Part shown: positions 9,400 through 17,818 of the stretch, in pieces | How positions within the stretch are numbered: the first letter of the stretch is position 1 | Layout of the letters: each line of letters begins with the position of its first letter | Assembly (NCBI GenBank): GCA_029260795.1 | Contig: JAJDCO010000081.1 | Location: 62,001-126,000 of the forward strand | Origin: Planctomycetota bacterium | GTDB taxonomy: Bacteria > Planctomycetota > OFTM77 | DNA length: 64,000 bases | Direction of reading: 5' to 3' | Notes under the pieces: model-generated | Told to the model about the DNA's origin: nothing | Databases searched by the model: none | What the model saw: only the letters and a program-made list of their open reading frames with translations | Made by a program: the position numbers and the translations under genes

Positions 9400-10104
9400 A
9401 TGTCCACGAAGCTCTCCTCGTCGTTGCTCCTCTTCTCGCTGCTGTCGTGCTCGTCGCCGGAGCGAGTACCCGAGAGCGGGAGGCACGAGCAGGCTGATAT
9501 CTCGGACACCCCCGCCGACAGGGTGCCCCCCGACGCAGCGTCATCGAATCACGACGGCTGGCGATCCCTACTCGATGGCCGCTCGCTCGACGGCTGGGCG
9601 ATCACATCATTCGGCGGTGAGGGCGAGGTTCGAGTCGAGAACGGCGCCGTTCGCCTCGACTTCGGTTCGCCGATCACGGGCATCCACTATGAAGGCGAGG
9701 TGCCGACACACAGCTACGAGCTGGCCCTCACGGCGACTCGAGTCTCCGGCTCGGACTTCTTCTGCGGGTTGACGTTTCCGGTCGGTGAGTCGCACTGCAC
9801 CCTGGTGCTCGGAGGCTGGGGCGGCGCCTGGTGTGGCCTGTCCTGCATCGACGGCAAGGACGCCGCCGACAACGACACCGGTCATGCGCGCGATTTCGAG
9901 ACCGGCCGAGCCTATGCGGTTCGGCTGCGCGTGACGCCCGAGCGGATCACGGCCTGGGTCGACGACGAGACGATCGTCGATCAGGACCTCGTGAATCACG
10001 AGGTCTCACTCCGGCCCGAGGTCGCGCCGTCGCGTCCACTCGGTGTCGCCGCCTTCGCGACCATCGCCGAGATCCGCGACCTGCGGATTCGCGAGCTCGA
10101 CTGA
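9400..10104 (+). CDS. Lipoprotein with a DUF1080-like (LamG-type) domain
   Basis: The 234-residue protein starts with MSTKLSSSLLLFSLLSCSS, a lipoprotein signal with lipidation Cys after LLS. After a Pro/Asp-rich linker the mature domain opens with GWRSLLDGRSLDGWAI, the hallmark of the DUF1080 / 3-keto-disaccharide hydrolase family of concanavalin-like folds. Later DFETGRAYAVRLRVTPERITAWVDDE fits the strand pattern of this fold. Members are abundant in Planctomycetota and Bacteroidota; some hydrolyse 3-keto-glycosides, many are uncharacterised. No catalytic assignment is possible here. It is the last plus-strand gene before a repeat-rich gap. Confidence 0.75.
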   Translation: MSTKLSSSLLLFSLLSCSSPERVPESGRHEQADISDTPADRVPPDAASSNHDGWRSLLDGRSLDGWAITSFGGEGEVRVENGAVRLDFGSPITGIHYEGEVPTHSYELALTATRVSGSDFFCGLTFPVGESHCTLVLGGWGGAWCGLSCIDGKDAADNDTGHARDFETGRAYAVRLRVTPERITAWVDDETIVDQDLVNHEVSLRPEVAPSRPLGVAAFATIAEIRDLRIRELD

Positions 10105-10675
10105 ACCGGCCCAGGAGAGAGGATCCAACTATCCGATTCCCGTCCGATCGTTCGAGGTCGAGCGTGCGGAGAGTCCAAGTGTTGCCGACCCCGTAACGAT
10201 CCCGGCTGAAGCCCAAGGTTGCAAAAACCCAGGCCTGTCGGGGCAGTCTTGACCAGCCTTGTCAGGGGAGGAGGCCTGTTGGCTAGCCGCCACCCCGACG
10301 AACGGAAGGTTATTCGGGCCGACTTGGTCGTCATATGATGTTTACCTCATTTTAGTGCAACAAGAGAGCCCGTTCGGTCACGACGCTCCGCTCCCCAGAA
10401 AACACCGTCTCGTGTTGCAAAGCTGGGATTCAGTCGAGCGGGAGGGCGTCTCGCGCACCGCTCTCTCACCCACGCTCTTCGAAGGCAGATCGCCCCGCCG
10501 ACAGGCCACGAGGATTGAGTGGCGCGACCTGTCGAACTCCGTTCGGGTCTCTGTACCCCATGCACGTGCGAGAAGGCAGAGCCACTGACGATAATCGTCA
10601 CGCGAGACCGACTGCGAAGCGAACTGAAACCCGAGCGTTGAAAAAGCTCTAGCGCGCCGACTTGAAGATCTGAGC

Positions 10676-10710
10676 GTTGAACGTTGAACGTTGAACGTTC
10701 AACGTTCAAT
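10676..10710. repeat. GTTGAAC heptamer repeats forming a 26-bp perfect palindrome
   Basis: GTTGAAC occurs three times in tandem (10676-10696) and is followed by its inverted form GTTCAAC/GTTCAAT. Positions 10684-10709 read identically on both strands (two TTGAACG half-units on each side, centre AACGTT). It could be a protein-binding site, a cruciform or a repeat-expansion product; there is no T-tract, so it is not a standard terminator. Confidence 0.8.
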
Positions 10711-10733
10711 CCGCCTGATCGAGCGGAGGCAAG

Positions 10734-10817
10734 GGCGAACGACCTCCCACCCGAATGAATTCGGGCCTCCGAGGGGACGGGCCTCCGAGGGGACGGGCCT
10801 CCGAGGGGACGGTCTGG
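10734..10817. repeat. Dispersed GCCTCCGAG hairpin repeat, copy 1, with 3 x 16-bp internal tandem
   Basis: The first 40 bp (10734-10773) match 49191-49230 with one mismatch, and the last 17 bp match 49242-49258 with one mismatch. A small hairpin CGAAT-ga-ATTCG sits inside. Between the ends this copy has three exact 16-bp units (GGGCCTCCGAGGGGAC at 10763, 10779 and 10795), whereas copy 2 has a different internal unit. A more diverged relative is at 60070-60114. Confidence 0.85.
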
Positions 10818-10968
10818 AGCATTTCGTTTTGCAAAGCTGGGCTGAAGCCGGCGGTCCAAGTAGACGAGTCAAGAGCAACATCATTTGATAATTGGACAGC
10901 CCCTGAAGCCGGCGGTCCGAAACGGCCTCATTTGATACTTGTGAAGGGTGGGCAAGGCCCGCAGCGGT

Positions 10969-11439
10969 TCAAGCCGGGAGCCCCCCCTTCTTGAGGATCA
11001 CCTTCCACTCGCAGGCGGTGACGGGCTGCACGGAGAGGCGCTGCCCACGGCGGAGAAGGAGCATTCCTTCGAGGGCTTTCATCTCGCGCATCTCGGCCAG
11101 CGAGACGGGCTCGGCGAACCGCTGCCGGAATCGGATGTCGACCATGTACCAGATGGGCTCCTCGGGCGTACTCTTCGGATCGAAGTGCCCACTCTCGGGA
11201 TCCTGGGCGGTGTGGTCCGGGTAGCCGTTCTTCACGATCTCCGCCGTACCGACCACCGCCGGAACCGCGCAGCTGCTGTGATAGAAGAGGACGCCGTCGC
11301 CCTTGCGCATCTCGTCGCGGAGCAGATTGCGCGCTTGGTAGTTGCGCACGCCGTCCCAGCAGGTCGTCTTCTTGGGGCTCTTTGCGAGGTGCTCGAGCGA
11401 GAACGTGCTCGGCTCGGACTTGAACAACCAGTAAGCCAT
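10969..11439 (-). CDS. EVE-domain protein
   Basis: The 156-residue protein MAYWLFKSEPSTFSLEHL is a full-length EVE domain, with the characteristic WDGVRNYQARN and GDGVLFYHSS segments. EVE domains are PUA-related folds that bind modified bases; the mammalian member THYN1 is the best known homologue. The start at 11439 overlaps the last base of the mutM stop, and GGAAGAGG lies just upstream; an ATG directly before it (11442) would give one extra Met. The tight coupling to MutM, a glycosylase for oxidised purines, suggests a role near modified or damaged bases. That is inference from context. Confidence 0.88.
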   Translation of the reverse strand: MAYWLFKSEPSTFSLEHLAKSPKKTTCWDGVRNYQARNLLRDEMRKGDGVLFYHSSCAVPAVVGTAEIVKNGYPDHTAQDPESGHFDPKSTPEEPIWYMVDIRFRQRFAEPVSLAEMREMKALEGMLLLRRGQRLSVQPVTACEWKVILKKGGLPA

Positions 11440-12281
11440 CATCCTCTTCCTTGGCAATGAGGACACCAGTACGTGCTGCGTTGCCCCTGCCGCAGACGCT
11501 CGATCGTCGCACCGCAGCGACGGCAGGGCTCGCCTTCGCGATCGTAGACGAGGAACTCGTCACCGATCGGCACGGAATCGCCGCCATGATAGGTGACTGG
11601 AGGGGAGCCGTCGCCACTCGGCTGGACCGTCGCGCCCAGCTCGATCGCTCGACGCAGCACATGGCGAACGGTCCGATGCAAGCGCGACGCCTGATCCGAC
11701 GTCAGTCCGTTCGCCGGCAAAGCTGGATCGAGGCGCGCCCGATGCAGCGACTCGCACGCATAGATGTTGCCGATCCCTGCCACCAGCGACGGGTCGAGAA
11801 GAGCCTGCTTGATCGCCGAGCGCCGCCGCGCGAGCGCTGACCGGAAGGTGGCCGCCGTCCAGCCATCGGCCAGGGGCTCGGGCCCAAAACGAGCGAAGTG
11901 ATCGTCGACGTCTTGTGGCGGCAACCACCACATGCGTCCGAAGCGCCGGAGGTCGGTGAAGAGGACCCAGCCGCGATCGAGGTGGAACAGGGCGAGGGTG
12001 TGGGAGGGCTCGGGGGACGGCCGGCGCGGAAGCCAGGCGAGGCGCCCGGTCATCTTTTGGTGCACGAGCCAGTGCGAGCCATCGTCGAGAGTCAGCCAGA
12101 GGACCTTGGCCCGCCGACCGACCGTGCGAATGCGACGTCCCCTCAGGCGCGCGGCAAACGAGCGCGGCGAGCGGTCGGCGATGAGGCGGTCGCGCCGAAT
12201 GGAGACGGCCACGATGCGCCGATCGATCAGATGGGGTCGCAGGTGCCTCGCCAACACCTCGACTTCGGGGAGCTCGGGCAA
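11439..12281 (-). CDS. mutM: Formamidopyrimidine-DNA glycosylase
   Basis: The enzyme removes 8-oxoguanine and other oxidised purines and nicks the abasic site. The 280-residue protein begins (M)PELPEVEVLARHL, so Pro2 is the catalytic N-terminus after Met removal and Glu3 is present. It has the KVLWLTLDDG strand region, an HQKMTGRL segment, the helix-two-turn-helix with PSLVAGIGNIYACE, and a C-terminal zinc finger (CRRCGATIERL then STYWCPHCQ). The start is TTG at 12281 with GGAGG about 7 nt upstream; any ATG further upstream would bury the catalytic proline and is wrong. It is coupled to the EVE gene and divergent from a thioesterase gene (135-bp gap). Confidence 0.95.
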   Translation of the reverse strand: MPELPEVEVLARHLRPHLIDRRIVAVSIRRDRLIADRSPRSFAARLRGRRIRTVGRRAKVLWLTLDDGSHWLVHQKMTGRLAWLPRRPSPEPSHTLALFHLDRGWVLFTDLRRFGRMWWLPPQDVDDHFARFGPEPLADGWTAATFRSALARRRSAIKQALLDPSLVAGIGNIYACESLHRARLDPALPANGLTSDQASRLHRTVRHVLRRAIELGATVQPSGDGSPPVTYHGGDSVPIGDEFLVYDREGEPCRRCGATIERLRQGQRSTYWCPHCQGRG

Positions 12282-12416
12282 GTGTCGTCCTCCGGAATAC
12301 CTGCCGCCGCGTCGTCGACGACGCGGCGAGCCAACTCGGCTCGGAGTGATTCTGCCCGAGGCCAGCGCCGTGTGGTACCGTCTCGACCCATGGTCCCTCC
12401 CTCTCGAGAGCAACCG

Positions 12417-12866
12417 ATGCCGACATTCTGCGCCGACTTCCCGATCCGCTTCTCCGACATCGATGCGGCAGGCATCGTCTACTTTCCGAGACTGCTCCAC
12501 TTTTGCCACTGCGCGCTCGAGGACTTCGTCACAGAGCGTTCGGGCGTCTCCTATCGGCGACTCGTCCAAGGTGGCGTCGGGTTTCCGATCACCCGCGTCG
12601 ATTGCCGATTCTTTGCCCGGGTTCGCTACCAGGATCGCCTTCGGGTGCACTTGACGGCTGAGGACATTCGACAGCATGCCTTTCGACTGCGCTACGACCT
12701 CGAGGCGCAGGATGAGGACGCGGCGCCGCGCCCGACGGCCGTGGTGCGACTGGTCCACGCCGTCACTTCGATCAGCGATGACTTCGAGCTGCGATCGATC
12801 CCCGAGCAGCTCCGAGAGGCGCTCGAAACGATCCAGGAAGGTGGCGACCCGGGAGCGGACCATTGA
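12417..12866 (+). CDS. Acyl-CoA thioesterase, hotdog fold (4HBT/YbgC type)
   Basis: The 149-residue protein carries FSDIDAAGIVYFPRLLHF, the active-site stretch of 4-hydroxybenzoyl-CoA thioesterase-like enzymes, with the catalytic Asp in the DxDxxGIVYF context. It should hydrolyse acyl-CoA thioesters in the cytoplasm; the acyl group cannot be deduced. There is no clear Shine-Dalgarno before the ATG at 12417, but the family alignment begins here. The yqgE-like gene follows on the same strand. Confidence 0.85.
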   Translation: MPTFCADFPIRFSDIDAAGIVYFPRLLHFCHCALEDFVTERSGVSYRRLVQGGVGFPITRVDCRFFARVRYQDRLRVHLTAEDIRQHAFRLRYDLEAQDEDAAPRPTAVVRLVHAVTSISDDFELRSIPEQLREALETIQEGGDPGADH

Positions 12867-12984
12867 CGCGCACCGAACTCCTGCGTTCTGATGAATCAGT
12901 TGGCCATCTTCGAGCCAGCCGGCCCAGCTCTGGAGCTGGATGCCCGACGGGCTCGTCTTCGAGTCTCACGACGTAGGGAAGCGG

Positions 12985-13536
12985 ATGATCGACTCCTTCG
13001 GTCGCGGTGAGTTCCTCATCGCTCACCCGAATCTCATCGATCCCAACTTCAGGCACGCGGTCGTGCTGCTGTGCGATCACGACGAGGAAGGCTCCTTCGG
13101 ACTGACCGTCAACGACCCCCTGCCGATCAGCCTCAGCGACGCCTTTCCCAGTGCCGAAGAGCTGGCGCGCTCACACCGCCGGCTCTTTCGGGGCGGCCCC
13201 GTCGGCGGCGAGCAGCTCATGGTGCTGCATCGTTGCGAGGAGATTCCGAGCGCGATCCCGATCTGCGAGAACGTCTTCCTGGGCGGTGACCCGGATCTGC
13301 TCCGCGAGTACCTCTGCTCGGGCGCGGGTGAAGACGACGAGTACCGCGTGTTCGCCGGCTACTCGGGCTGGGGTAAATGCCAGCTCGACACCGAGGTGGA
13401 GCAAGGCTCGTGGATCCTGTGCCCGGCGCGCTCCCACTTCGTCTTCGCAGCCTCGGCCGACGAGGTCTGGGCCGAGGTGCTCCGCTCGCTGGGCGGCCAG
13501 TTCGCGCTCCTCGCCGCGGATCCGAACTTGAACTGA
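12985..13536 (+). CDS. YqgE/AlgH family protein
   Basis: About 183 residues of the DUF179 family: FLIAHPNLIDPNFRHAVVLLCDHDEEGSFGL opens the domain, followed by FRGGPVGGEQLMVLH and VFAGYSGWGKCQLDTEVEQGSW. These are conserved family signatures. The biochemical function is not known; the founding name AlgH came from alginate regulation in Pseudomonas. I prefer the ATG at 12985, which has AGGGA 5 nt upstream and matches the family start; an in-frame ATG at 12940 with GGAG 4 nt before it would add 15 residues. A tRNA gene follows 120 bp downstream. Confidence 0.9.
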   Translation: MIDSFGRGEFLIAHPNLIDPNFRHAVVLLCDHDEEGSFGLTVNDPLPISLSDAFPSAEELARSHRRLFRGGPVGGEQLMVLHRCEEIPSAIPICENVFLGGDPDLLREYLCSGAGEDDEYRVFAGYSGWGKCQLDTEVEQGSWILCPARSHFVFAASADEVWAEVLRSLGGQFALLAADPNLN

Positions 13537-13656
13537 CACCGGCACGTGCGTCCGACCGGGGCAGGTCGTTTTTGTCTCAACGAAGGCTTGATGCCCTTCC
13601 GACGAGGGGATATAACGTGAGCCCTTCCTCGGGGCTCACGCCCCTCGACCCACCTA

Positions 13657-13731
13657 GCCGGGATAGCTCAACGGTAGAGCACAGCTTTCGTAAAGCTGGG
13701 GTTGTCGGTTCAAATCCGATTCCCGGCTCCA
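13657..13731 (+). tRNA. tRNA-Thr (anticodon CGT)
   Basis: A perfect 7-bp acceptor stem (GCCGGGA with TCCCGGC), D-stem GCTC/GAGC, anticodon stem CAGCT/AGCTG with loop TTCGTAA, and T-arm GTCGG-TTCAAAT-CCGAT. The anticodon CGT reads ACG, so it is threonine. The discriminator base is T and the CCA end is encoded at 13729-13731. Confidence 0.97.
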
Positions 13732-13794
13732 TTCTCTTTCGCTGAGCGTCCGACCTCTCGTCGTTGCCATGAGCTGTTACGTTCGGATGGCGAG

Positions 13795-16700
13795 TCACTC
13801 GTCGGCGCATCGACTCGACGCGCCTTGAACGATGAACCCGGCCCAGGTCACCGGCTCCTTGCCTGCCTCGAGGAGCTCGAGCTTCGCCCGATGAAGGGCG
13901 GTCGAGACGTCCTGTCCGTCTCGACGATGCTCGTAGAAGCGAGTCATCAGGTCAGCCGTCGCGGCGTCTTCGACGCCCCAGAGCGAGGCGACGACGCGGC
14001 GAGCGCCGGCGAGGAAGAAGGCGCGCGTCAGGCCGTGGACGCCATCCCATCGCACCGTATGACCGCGGGCCGTGACGCAGGCCGATAGGATGACCACGTC
14101 GGCCCGAGTCTCGAGGGCCTGCACCTCGGCGACCGACAGGAACCCGTCCTGCCCGGCACCCGGCACGAACCAAAGCCCTGAGAGAAGCGGTGAGCGCTCG
14201 TCCAGAGATCCGTGGCACACCAGGTGGATCTCCTGAGCCTCTTCCAAGTGCTCCTTGACGGAAGCCTCCGTCGCTCCGATGCCGCGATAGCTCGCCACCG
14301 AGCCCGGCTCGAAGAAGCTCTGTGCCGCCTCGAACTCACGCGCGGCATGGTCAAGTCGCCCGACCGGTCGCCGAGTCGCGACTCGCCCCGGAGCCGTGGA
14401 AGTGGAATCGGCGACGATCGGATCCCCGACCAGAAGTGCGCGGTGCACCGCCTTGCGCCGAGTCGTCGACTGCAACGCGGCGAACGCACTGACCGAAGGA
14501 GCCAGGGTGATCTCCGAGGAGCGGATCAAGAAAGGCAGAGGCCCGTCCGCCGGCGGCTCGTCGGTGAGCAGCACGTCGAACGGGAGCGAGAACAGGCTAC
14601 CGTGCGGCACGATGACAACGCGCTCGGGCCAAGTGCCTTCCGGCAGCAGAGCCCGACCGAGCCGGCGCGCCGACCCGACGAAGAGATCTCGGTAGGCGGC
14701 CAGGTCGTCGAAGCAGGCGCGCAGCTTCTGAACTTCCGAGGCGATCTGCGCGGGCGGCGGGAGCTCTTGGAAGGAGACCTCGTCCGCAGAGACGCGAAGC
14801 AGAAACGCCCGGCGATCCCCCAAGAAGTACTCGAAGATCTCGACGTCGAGCCGTGCGGCCAGCGCCTGTGCTTCGGCGAGCGAAACGGGATGAGCGCCGA
14901 AGACGGATCCCGGAGCTTGGATCGGATCGTCGGCCGCTTCCTGCAGCTCACTCAAGGCTCGCGTCAAGGCTCCGCGATCGGGCACGAGTCGCTGCGCTCC
15001 GGTCGAGCCGCCTCGGAGATGCGCGATTCGACGGAGAGCGGTCGCGATACGCTCACCCGCCGGGTATGGAACGCGCCCTTGCCGGAGAGCGTCATGCAGC
15101 GTCCGCGCATGACCGCGCTCGGACGCCCGAAACGCGCGCTCCATTCGATCGGCCGTGTCAGGATGATCGTGACACAAGGCAACGAGCGCCTCGTTGGCGA
15201 GCCCGAGCTGAGCGGAGAACGTCAGCCGATCCGACGTCCGCGACAAGGCACTCCGAATCTCGTCAAAGCCCTGCGCCGAGCGTTCGAGGGACTCGATCGC
15301 CTCGTCCGACTCTCCGCGCCTCAAGTGAATCCGAGCCCGGACCTCCCCGAAGATGCCCGACCACAGCTCGTCCTCGGGAACGTCGGGATCGCCCGCCTTC
15401 GACAGAGCGGCCTCCGCCTCTTCGAGGCGACCGAGCTTGATGAGGATCTGCGTCCGGTTGATTCGAGCCTTGATCTGGTTGAGCGCACCCGTGGCCGTCG
15501 CGAGCGAGCGAGTGAATGCAGTCAACGCCTCCTCGTCGCGACCGAGGTTTGCGAGCAGCTCTCCACGAATCGACTCGTGCTCGGCGCGATCGACCTCGTC
15601 GACCTCGATCGCTTCCAGCTCCAGGAGCCCGGCCTTCAAGTCGGCGACGCGACCAGAGATCAAGGCACGTCGAATCAGCTGGCGACGGATTCCCATCGAG
15701 AGATTCGTCGCGCCTCGCGACTGGGAACGATCCAATCCCCGCTCGTAGTAGCTTCTTGCCACCTCGTGCTTGCCGAGCACGTCATAGACCCGGCCCAGAT
15801 GGTAGTCGTTGCGTGCGATCTCCAGAGACGGCAGCTCGATCTCGGGAAGAGTCGATTCGAGCTGAGCGAACTGAAAGAGCGCCGCGTGGTAGTGCCCGCG
15901 CTCGAAGCACATCAAGCCGAGCTGCATGCGTGCAATCGCCTGCTGCTCCTGGTTGCCGAGCTCGCCGAAGATCACGATCAGCCCGGAAAGCTGCGACATC
16001 GCCTCCTCCACACGACCGGCGTGAAAGAGCGCGTAGGCCTTCACTCGCTGTAGCTTGTAGTAGTAGTCTTCCTGCTGACCTCGATAGCCCTGCTCGGCCT
16101 GGCGACAGACGTCGAGTGCCTCGGGCACTCGACCGGCGAGGACCAAGGACTGGGCAAGATTCGCACCCGTCAATGTGATCTGATCGAGTGCGTGCGCGCC
16201 AGGCCGGCGGCTCTGCTCGAAGGCCTCCCGCAACAGCAGAATCCCGGCCTCCACGCGCCCCTGATGCGACTGGGAGAGGGCTCCTCCGGTCAGGCTTTCG
16301 ATGCGGAGGGCGGCCGGCGCGGACGACATCAAAGCGCGCGCTCGTTCGTAGGCCCGCTCCGCTCGAGCGAGCTCCCCGAGTGAGAACTCCCACGAGCCAC
16401 GGGACAGGCTGGCCAAGAGCATCAGGTAGTCGTCACCGACCTCGGCGATGCGAGCCTCGACCTCATCGAACTGCGGCGCCAGACCCGAGCGACGCTGGAG
16501 ACGGTGCGCGGAGACCTCGAGGTACATCGCCTCGGCGATGGCCCGCCGGTATCCGACTCGCCGCGCCATCTCACCGGCAGCACGAGCTCGTTGCTCGATC
16601 TCGCCCGCCTCCAGAGTGGGATCACCGATGCGCTGCAGCGTCTCGAACAGCAGCGCGTGGATCGCCGCGACCTCTCGCCGTGTCTCGGTTGTCGTCGCCT

Positions 16701-17064
16701 GATGAAAGGCCAGGAGCTCCTCGAAAGCCGATGTGTCTCGCGACCCGTGAGCGGACACTTCGGCCAAGTGCTCGGCCGAAGACCGGAATCGCTCCGCGCG
16801 CTCGACATGGCCACCGACCTCCGCCTCGGCGGCGACGCGGAACAAGAGATCGGTGAACGCCAGGGCGGCATTGTCGAGCTCGTCGGTCAACGCTCGCCAG
16901 GCTTCAGGACTCGCGTGCTCCAATCCCAATACGCGCTCGAGGCTCGCCGCCGTGAGACGAGCATCGAGGGGCTGGGCACCGAGGCGGCCCGCAATCGTCG
17001 TCATCAGGGCGATCGCGAACCACGCCAACCAGCTCGCACGGGTGAGACGACCTCGGAGATCCAC
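13795..17064 (-). CDS. Exported TPR protein with C-terminal CHAT (caspase-like) protease domain
   Basis: From a GTG at 17064 the protein is 1089 residues and opens VDLRGRLTRASWLAWFAIAL... GAQ, a good signal peptide. An upstream ATG at 17139 would bury it and covers a TATACT -10-like sequence, so I reject it. Residues about 40-640 are helical TPR-like repeats. The C-terminal 350 or so form a CHAT domain with a His-Cys dyad: H951 in HLVCHGS and C996 in VVILSACVTARG, followed by GARRVVASLWGVED. CHAT domains are cysteine proteases related to caspases and separase. Export would place this one outside the cytoplasm, which is unusual for characterised members. The substrate is unknown. It is divergent from the small exported protein at 17257. 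Confidence 0.85.
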   Translation of the reverse strand: MDLRGRLTRASWLAWFAIALMTTIAGRLGAQPLDARLTAASLERVLGLEHASPEAWRALTDELDNAALAFTDLLFRVAAEAEVGGHVERAERFRSSAEHLAEVSAHGSRDTSAFEELLAFHQATTTETRREVAAIHALLFETLQRIGDPTLEAGEIEQRARAAGEMARRVGYRRAIAEAMYLEVSAHRLQRRSGLAPQFDEVEARIAEVGDDYLMLLASLSRGSWEFSLGELARAERAYERARALMSSAPAALRIESLTGGALSQSHQGRVEAGILLLREAFEQSRRPGAHALDQITLTGANLAQSLVLAGRVPEALDVCRQAEQGYRGQQEDYYYKLQRVKAYALFHAGRVEEAMSQLSGLIVIFGELGNQEQQAIARMQLGLMCFERGHYHAALFQFAQLESTLPEIELPSLEIARNDYHLGRVYDVLGKHEVARSYYERGLDRSQSRGATNLSMGIRRQLIRRALISGRVADLKAGLLELEAIEVDEVDRAEHESIRGELLANLGRDEEALTAFTRSLATATGALNQIKARINRTQILIKLGRLEEAEAALSKAGDPDVPEDELWSGIFGEVRARIHLRRGESDEAIESLERSAQGFDEIRSALSRTSDRLTFSAQLGLANEALVALCHDHPDTADRMERAFRASERGHARTLHDALRQGRVPYPAGERIATALRRIAHLRGGSTGAQRLVPDRGALTRALSELQEAADDPIQAPGSVFGAHPVSLAEAQALAARLDVEIFEYFLGDRRAFLLRVSADEVSFQELPPPAQIASEVQKLRACFDDLAAYRDLFVGSARRLGRALLPEGTWPERVVIVPHGSLFSLPFDVLLTDEPPADGPLPFLIRSSEITLAPSVSAFAALQSTTRRKAVHRALLVGDPIVADSTSTAPGRVATRRPVGRLDHAAREFEAAQSFFEPGSVASYRGIGATEASVKEHLEEAQEIHLVCHGSLDERSPLLSGLWFVPGAGQDGFLSVAEVQALETRADVVILSACVTARGHTVRWDGVHGLTRAFFLAGARRVVASLWGVEDAATADLMTRFYEHRRDGQDVSTALHRAKLELLEAGKEPVTWAGFIVQGASSRCADE

Positions 17065-17256
17065 CAGGCAAGTCCTGTCGAGAGAGAAGGCGGCTTTGAT
17101 GGGCTCCGAGTATACCAACCTCGCGCCGGCCCTCACCACGGGCCATTCCGGATCGCCCTTCCCGCCGTGCGCAACCGAGAATAGGCTGGGCTCGGCTCCG
17201 AATGCTGTCGCATTCGGAAGCCGCCCGCAACCGATCTCATACGAGGCGAACGATCG

Positions 17257-17685
17257 ATGAGCTCACCCGACACCCGCTGGAAGATCGTGACTCCCATCGC
17301 GGTCGTGCTCTTGCTGTCCGCGATTCTGGGAGCCCAAGACACCGAGCCGGCTGCGAAGCCACCCGTGAAAGAGCGTGCCGAGGAGTGGCCTCGCCGAACC
17401 ACGATGGATGAGCTGCGAGCGATGTTCGAACGAGGGGACTATCACCTCATCCGAAAGGAGAAGATCGCTCACCGAATCGTCTTCGAAGCCAAAGTCGATT
17501 CCATCGGCAAGGACGGCCTCGCCCGCGTGAGCTCGCAGGGGATGGGAGCGACGCTCCACAACCTCTTGACCAACGAGCATCCGTCACCGATCGAAAAGGG
17601 CGATCGTCTACAGATCGATGCGCTGATCGTCGGCGAGTTCTACGCGCACCTCCAGCTCTGGGTGATGCGCTGCGAGCGTCGATAG
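17257..17685 (+). CDS. Small exported or membrane-anchored protein of unknown function
   Basis: The 142 residues start with MSSPDTRWKIVTPIAVVLLLSAILGAQ, a signal peptide (cut after GAQ) or signal anchor. The rest is a charged linker (EPAAKPPVKERAEEWPRR) and a compact C-terminal region of alternating strands from about residue 70 (IVFEAKVDSIGKDGLARV ... LIVGEFYAHLQLWVM) that could be a small beta-barrel. I do not recognise a family. GAGGCGA about 10 nt before the ATG is the likely ribosome site. A hairpin terminator follows at 17761. It is divergent from the CHAT gene by 192 bp, so they may share a regulatory region. Confidence 0.6.
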   Translation: MSSPDTRWKIVTPIAVVLLLSAILGAQDTEPAAKPPVKERAEEWPRRTTMDELRAMFERGDYHLIRKEKIAHRIVFEAKVDSIGKDGLARVSSQGMGATLHNLLTNEHPSPIEKGDRLQIDALIVGEFYAHLQLWVMRCERR

Positions 17686-17760
17686 CTTCCGAGAGCTGGA
17701 CACACGCAGTCTGGGAGCCAGCTTGCCCTGGCCTGCGACCTGTCGATTGACGAACCAATG

Positions 17761-17797
17761 AAGAAGGGCGATCACCGCAGTGGTGACCGCCCTTCTT
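17761..17797. terminator. Bidirectional hairpin between convergent genes
   Basis: A 10-bp outer stem (AAGAAGGGCG with CGCCCTTCTT) and a 5-bp inner stem (TCACC/GGTGA) separated by an A/C mismatch, with a 5-nt loop. It lies between the stop codons at 17685 and 17819 and can serve both strands. There is no long T-tract; the T-rich part is inside the outer stem. Confidence 0.7.
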
Positions 17798-17818
17798 GGA
17801 GTCTTCGGATACTTCAGA

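Larger units (their letters stand above)
10105..10968. other. 864-bp gene-free, repeat-rich intergenic gap
   Basis: This gap lies between convergent genes. I see no supportable coding sequence: the short open frames here lack ribosome sites and family features. It contains a 26-bp perfect palindrome (10684-10709), a hairpin-containing repeat shared with 49191-49258 (10734-10817), a 13-bp motif TTGCAAAGCTGGG present twice (10415 and 10829), and AAGCCGGCGGTCC twice (about 10845 and 10906). It looks like a landing zone for short repeats or the remains of a decayed sequence. Confidence 0.6.

Noticed and set aside
10259..10588. 109-residue open frame in the repeat-rich gap
   Set aside because: No ribosome site, no hydrophobic or domain pattern, and it crosses repeated sequence.
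10763..10810. Three 16-bp direct repeats as a CRISPR-like array
   Set aside because: The units are contiguous with no spacers and no cas genes are near.
13577..13810. Minus-strand open frame containing GIGFEPTTPALRKLCSTVELS
   Set aside because: This peptide is the well-known false translation across a tRNA gene; the tRNA-Thr at 13657-13731 explains it.
14212..16053. 613-residue frame antisense to the first CHAT gene
   Set aside because: No motif, no start context; the CHAT frame carries the His-Cys dyad and TPRs.
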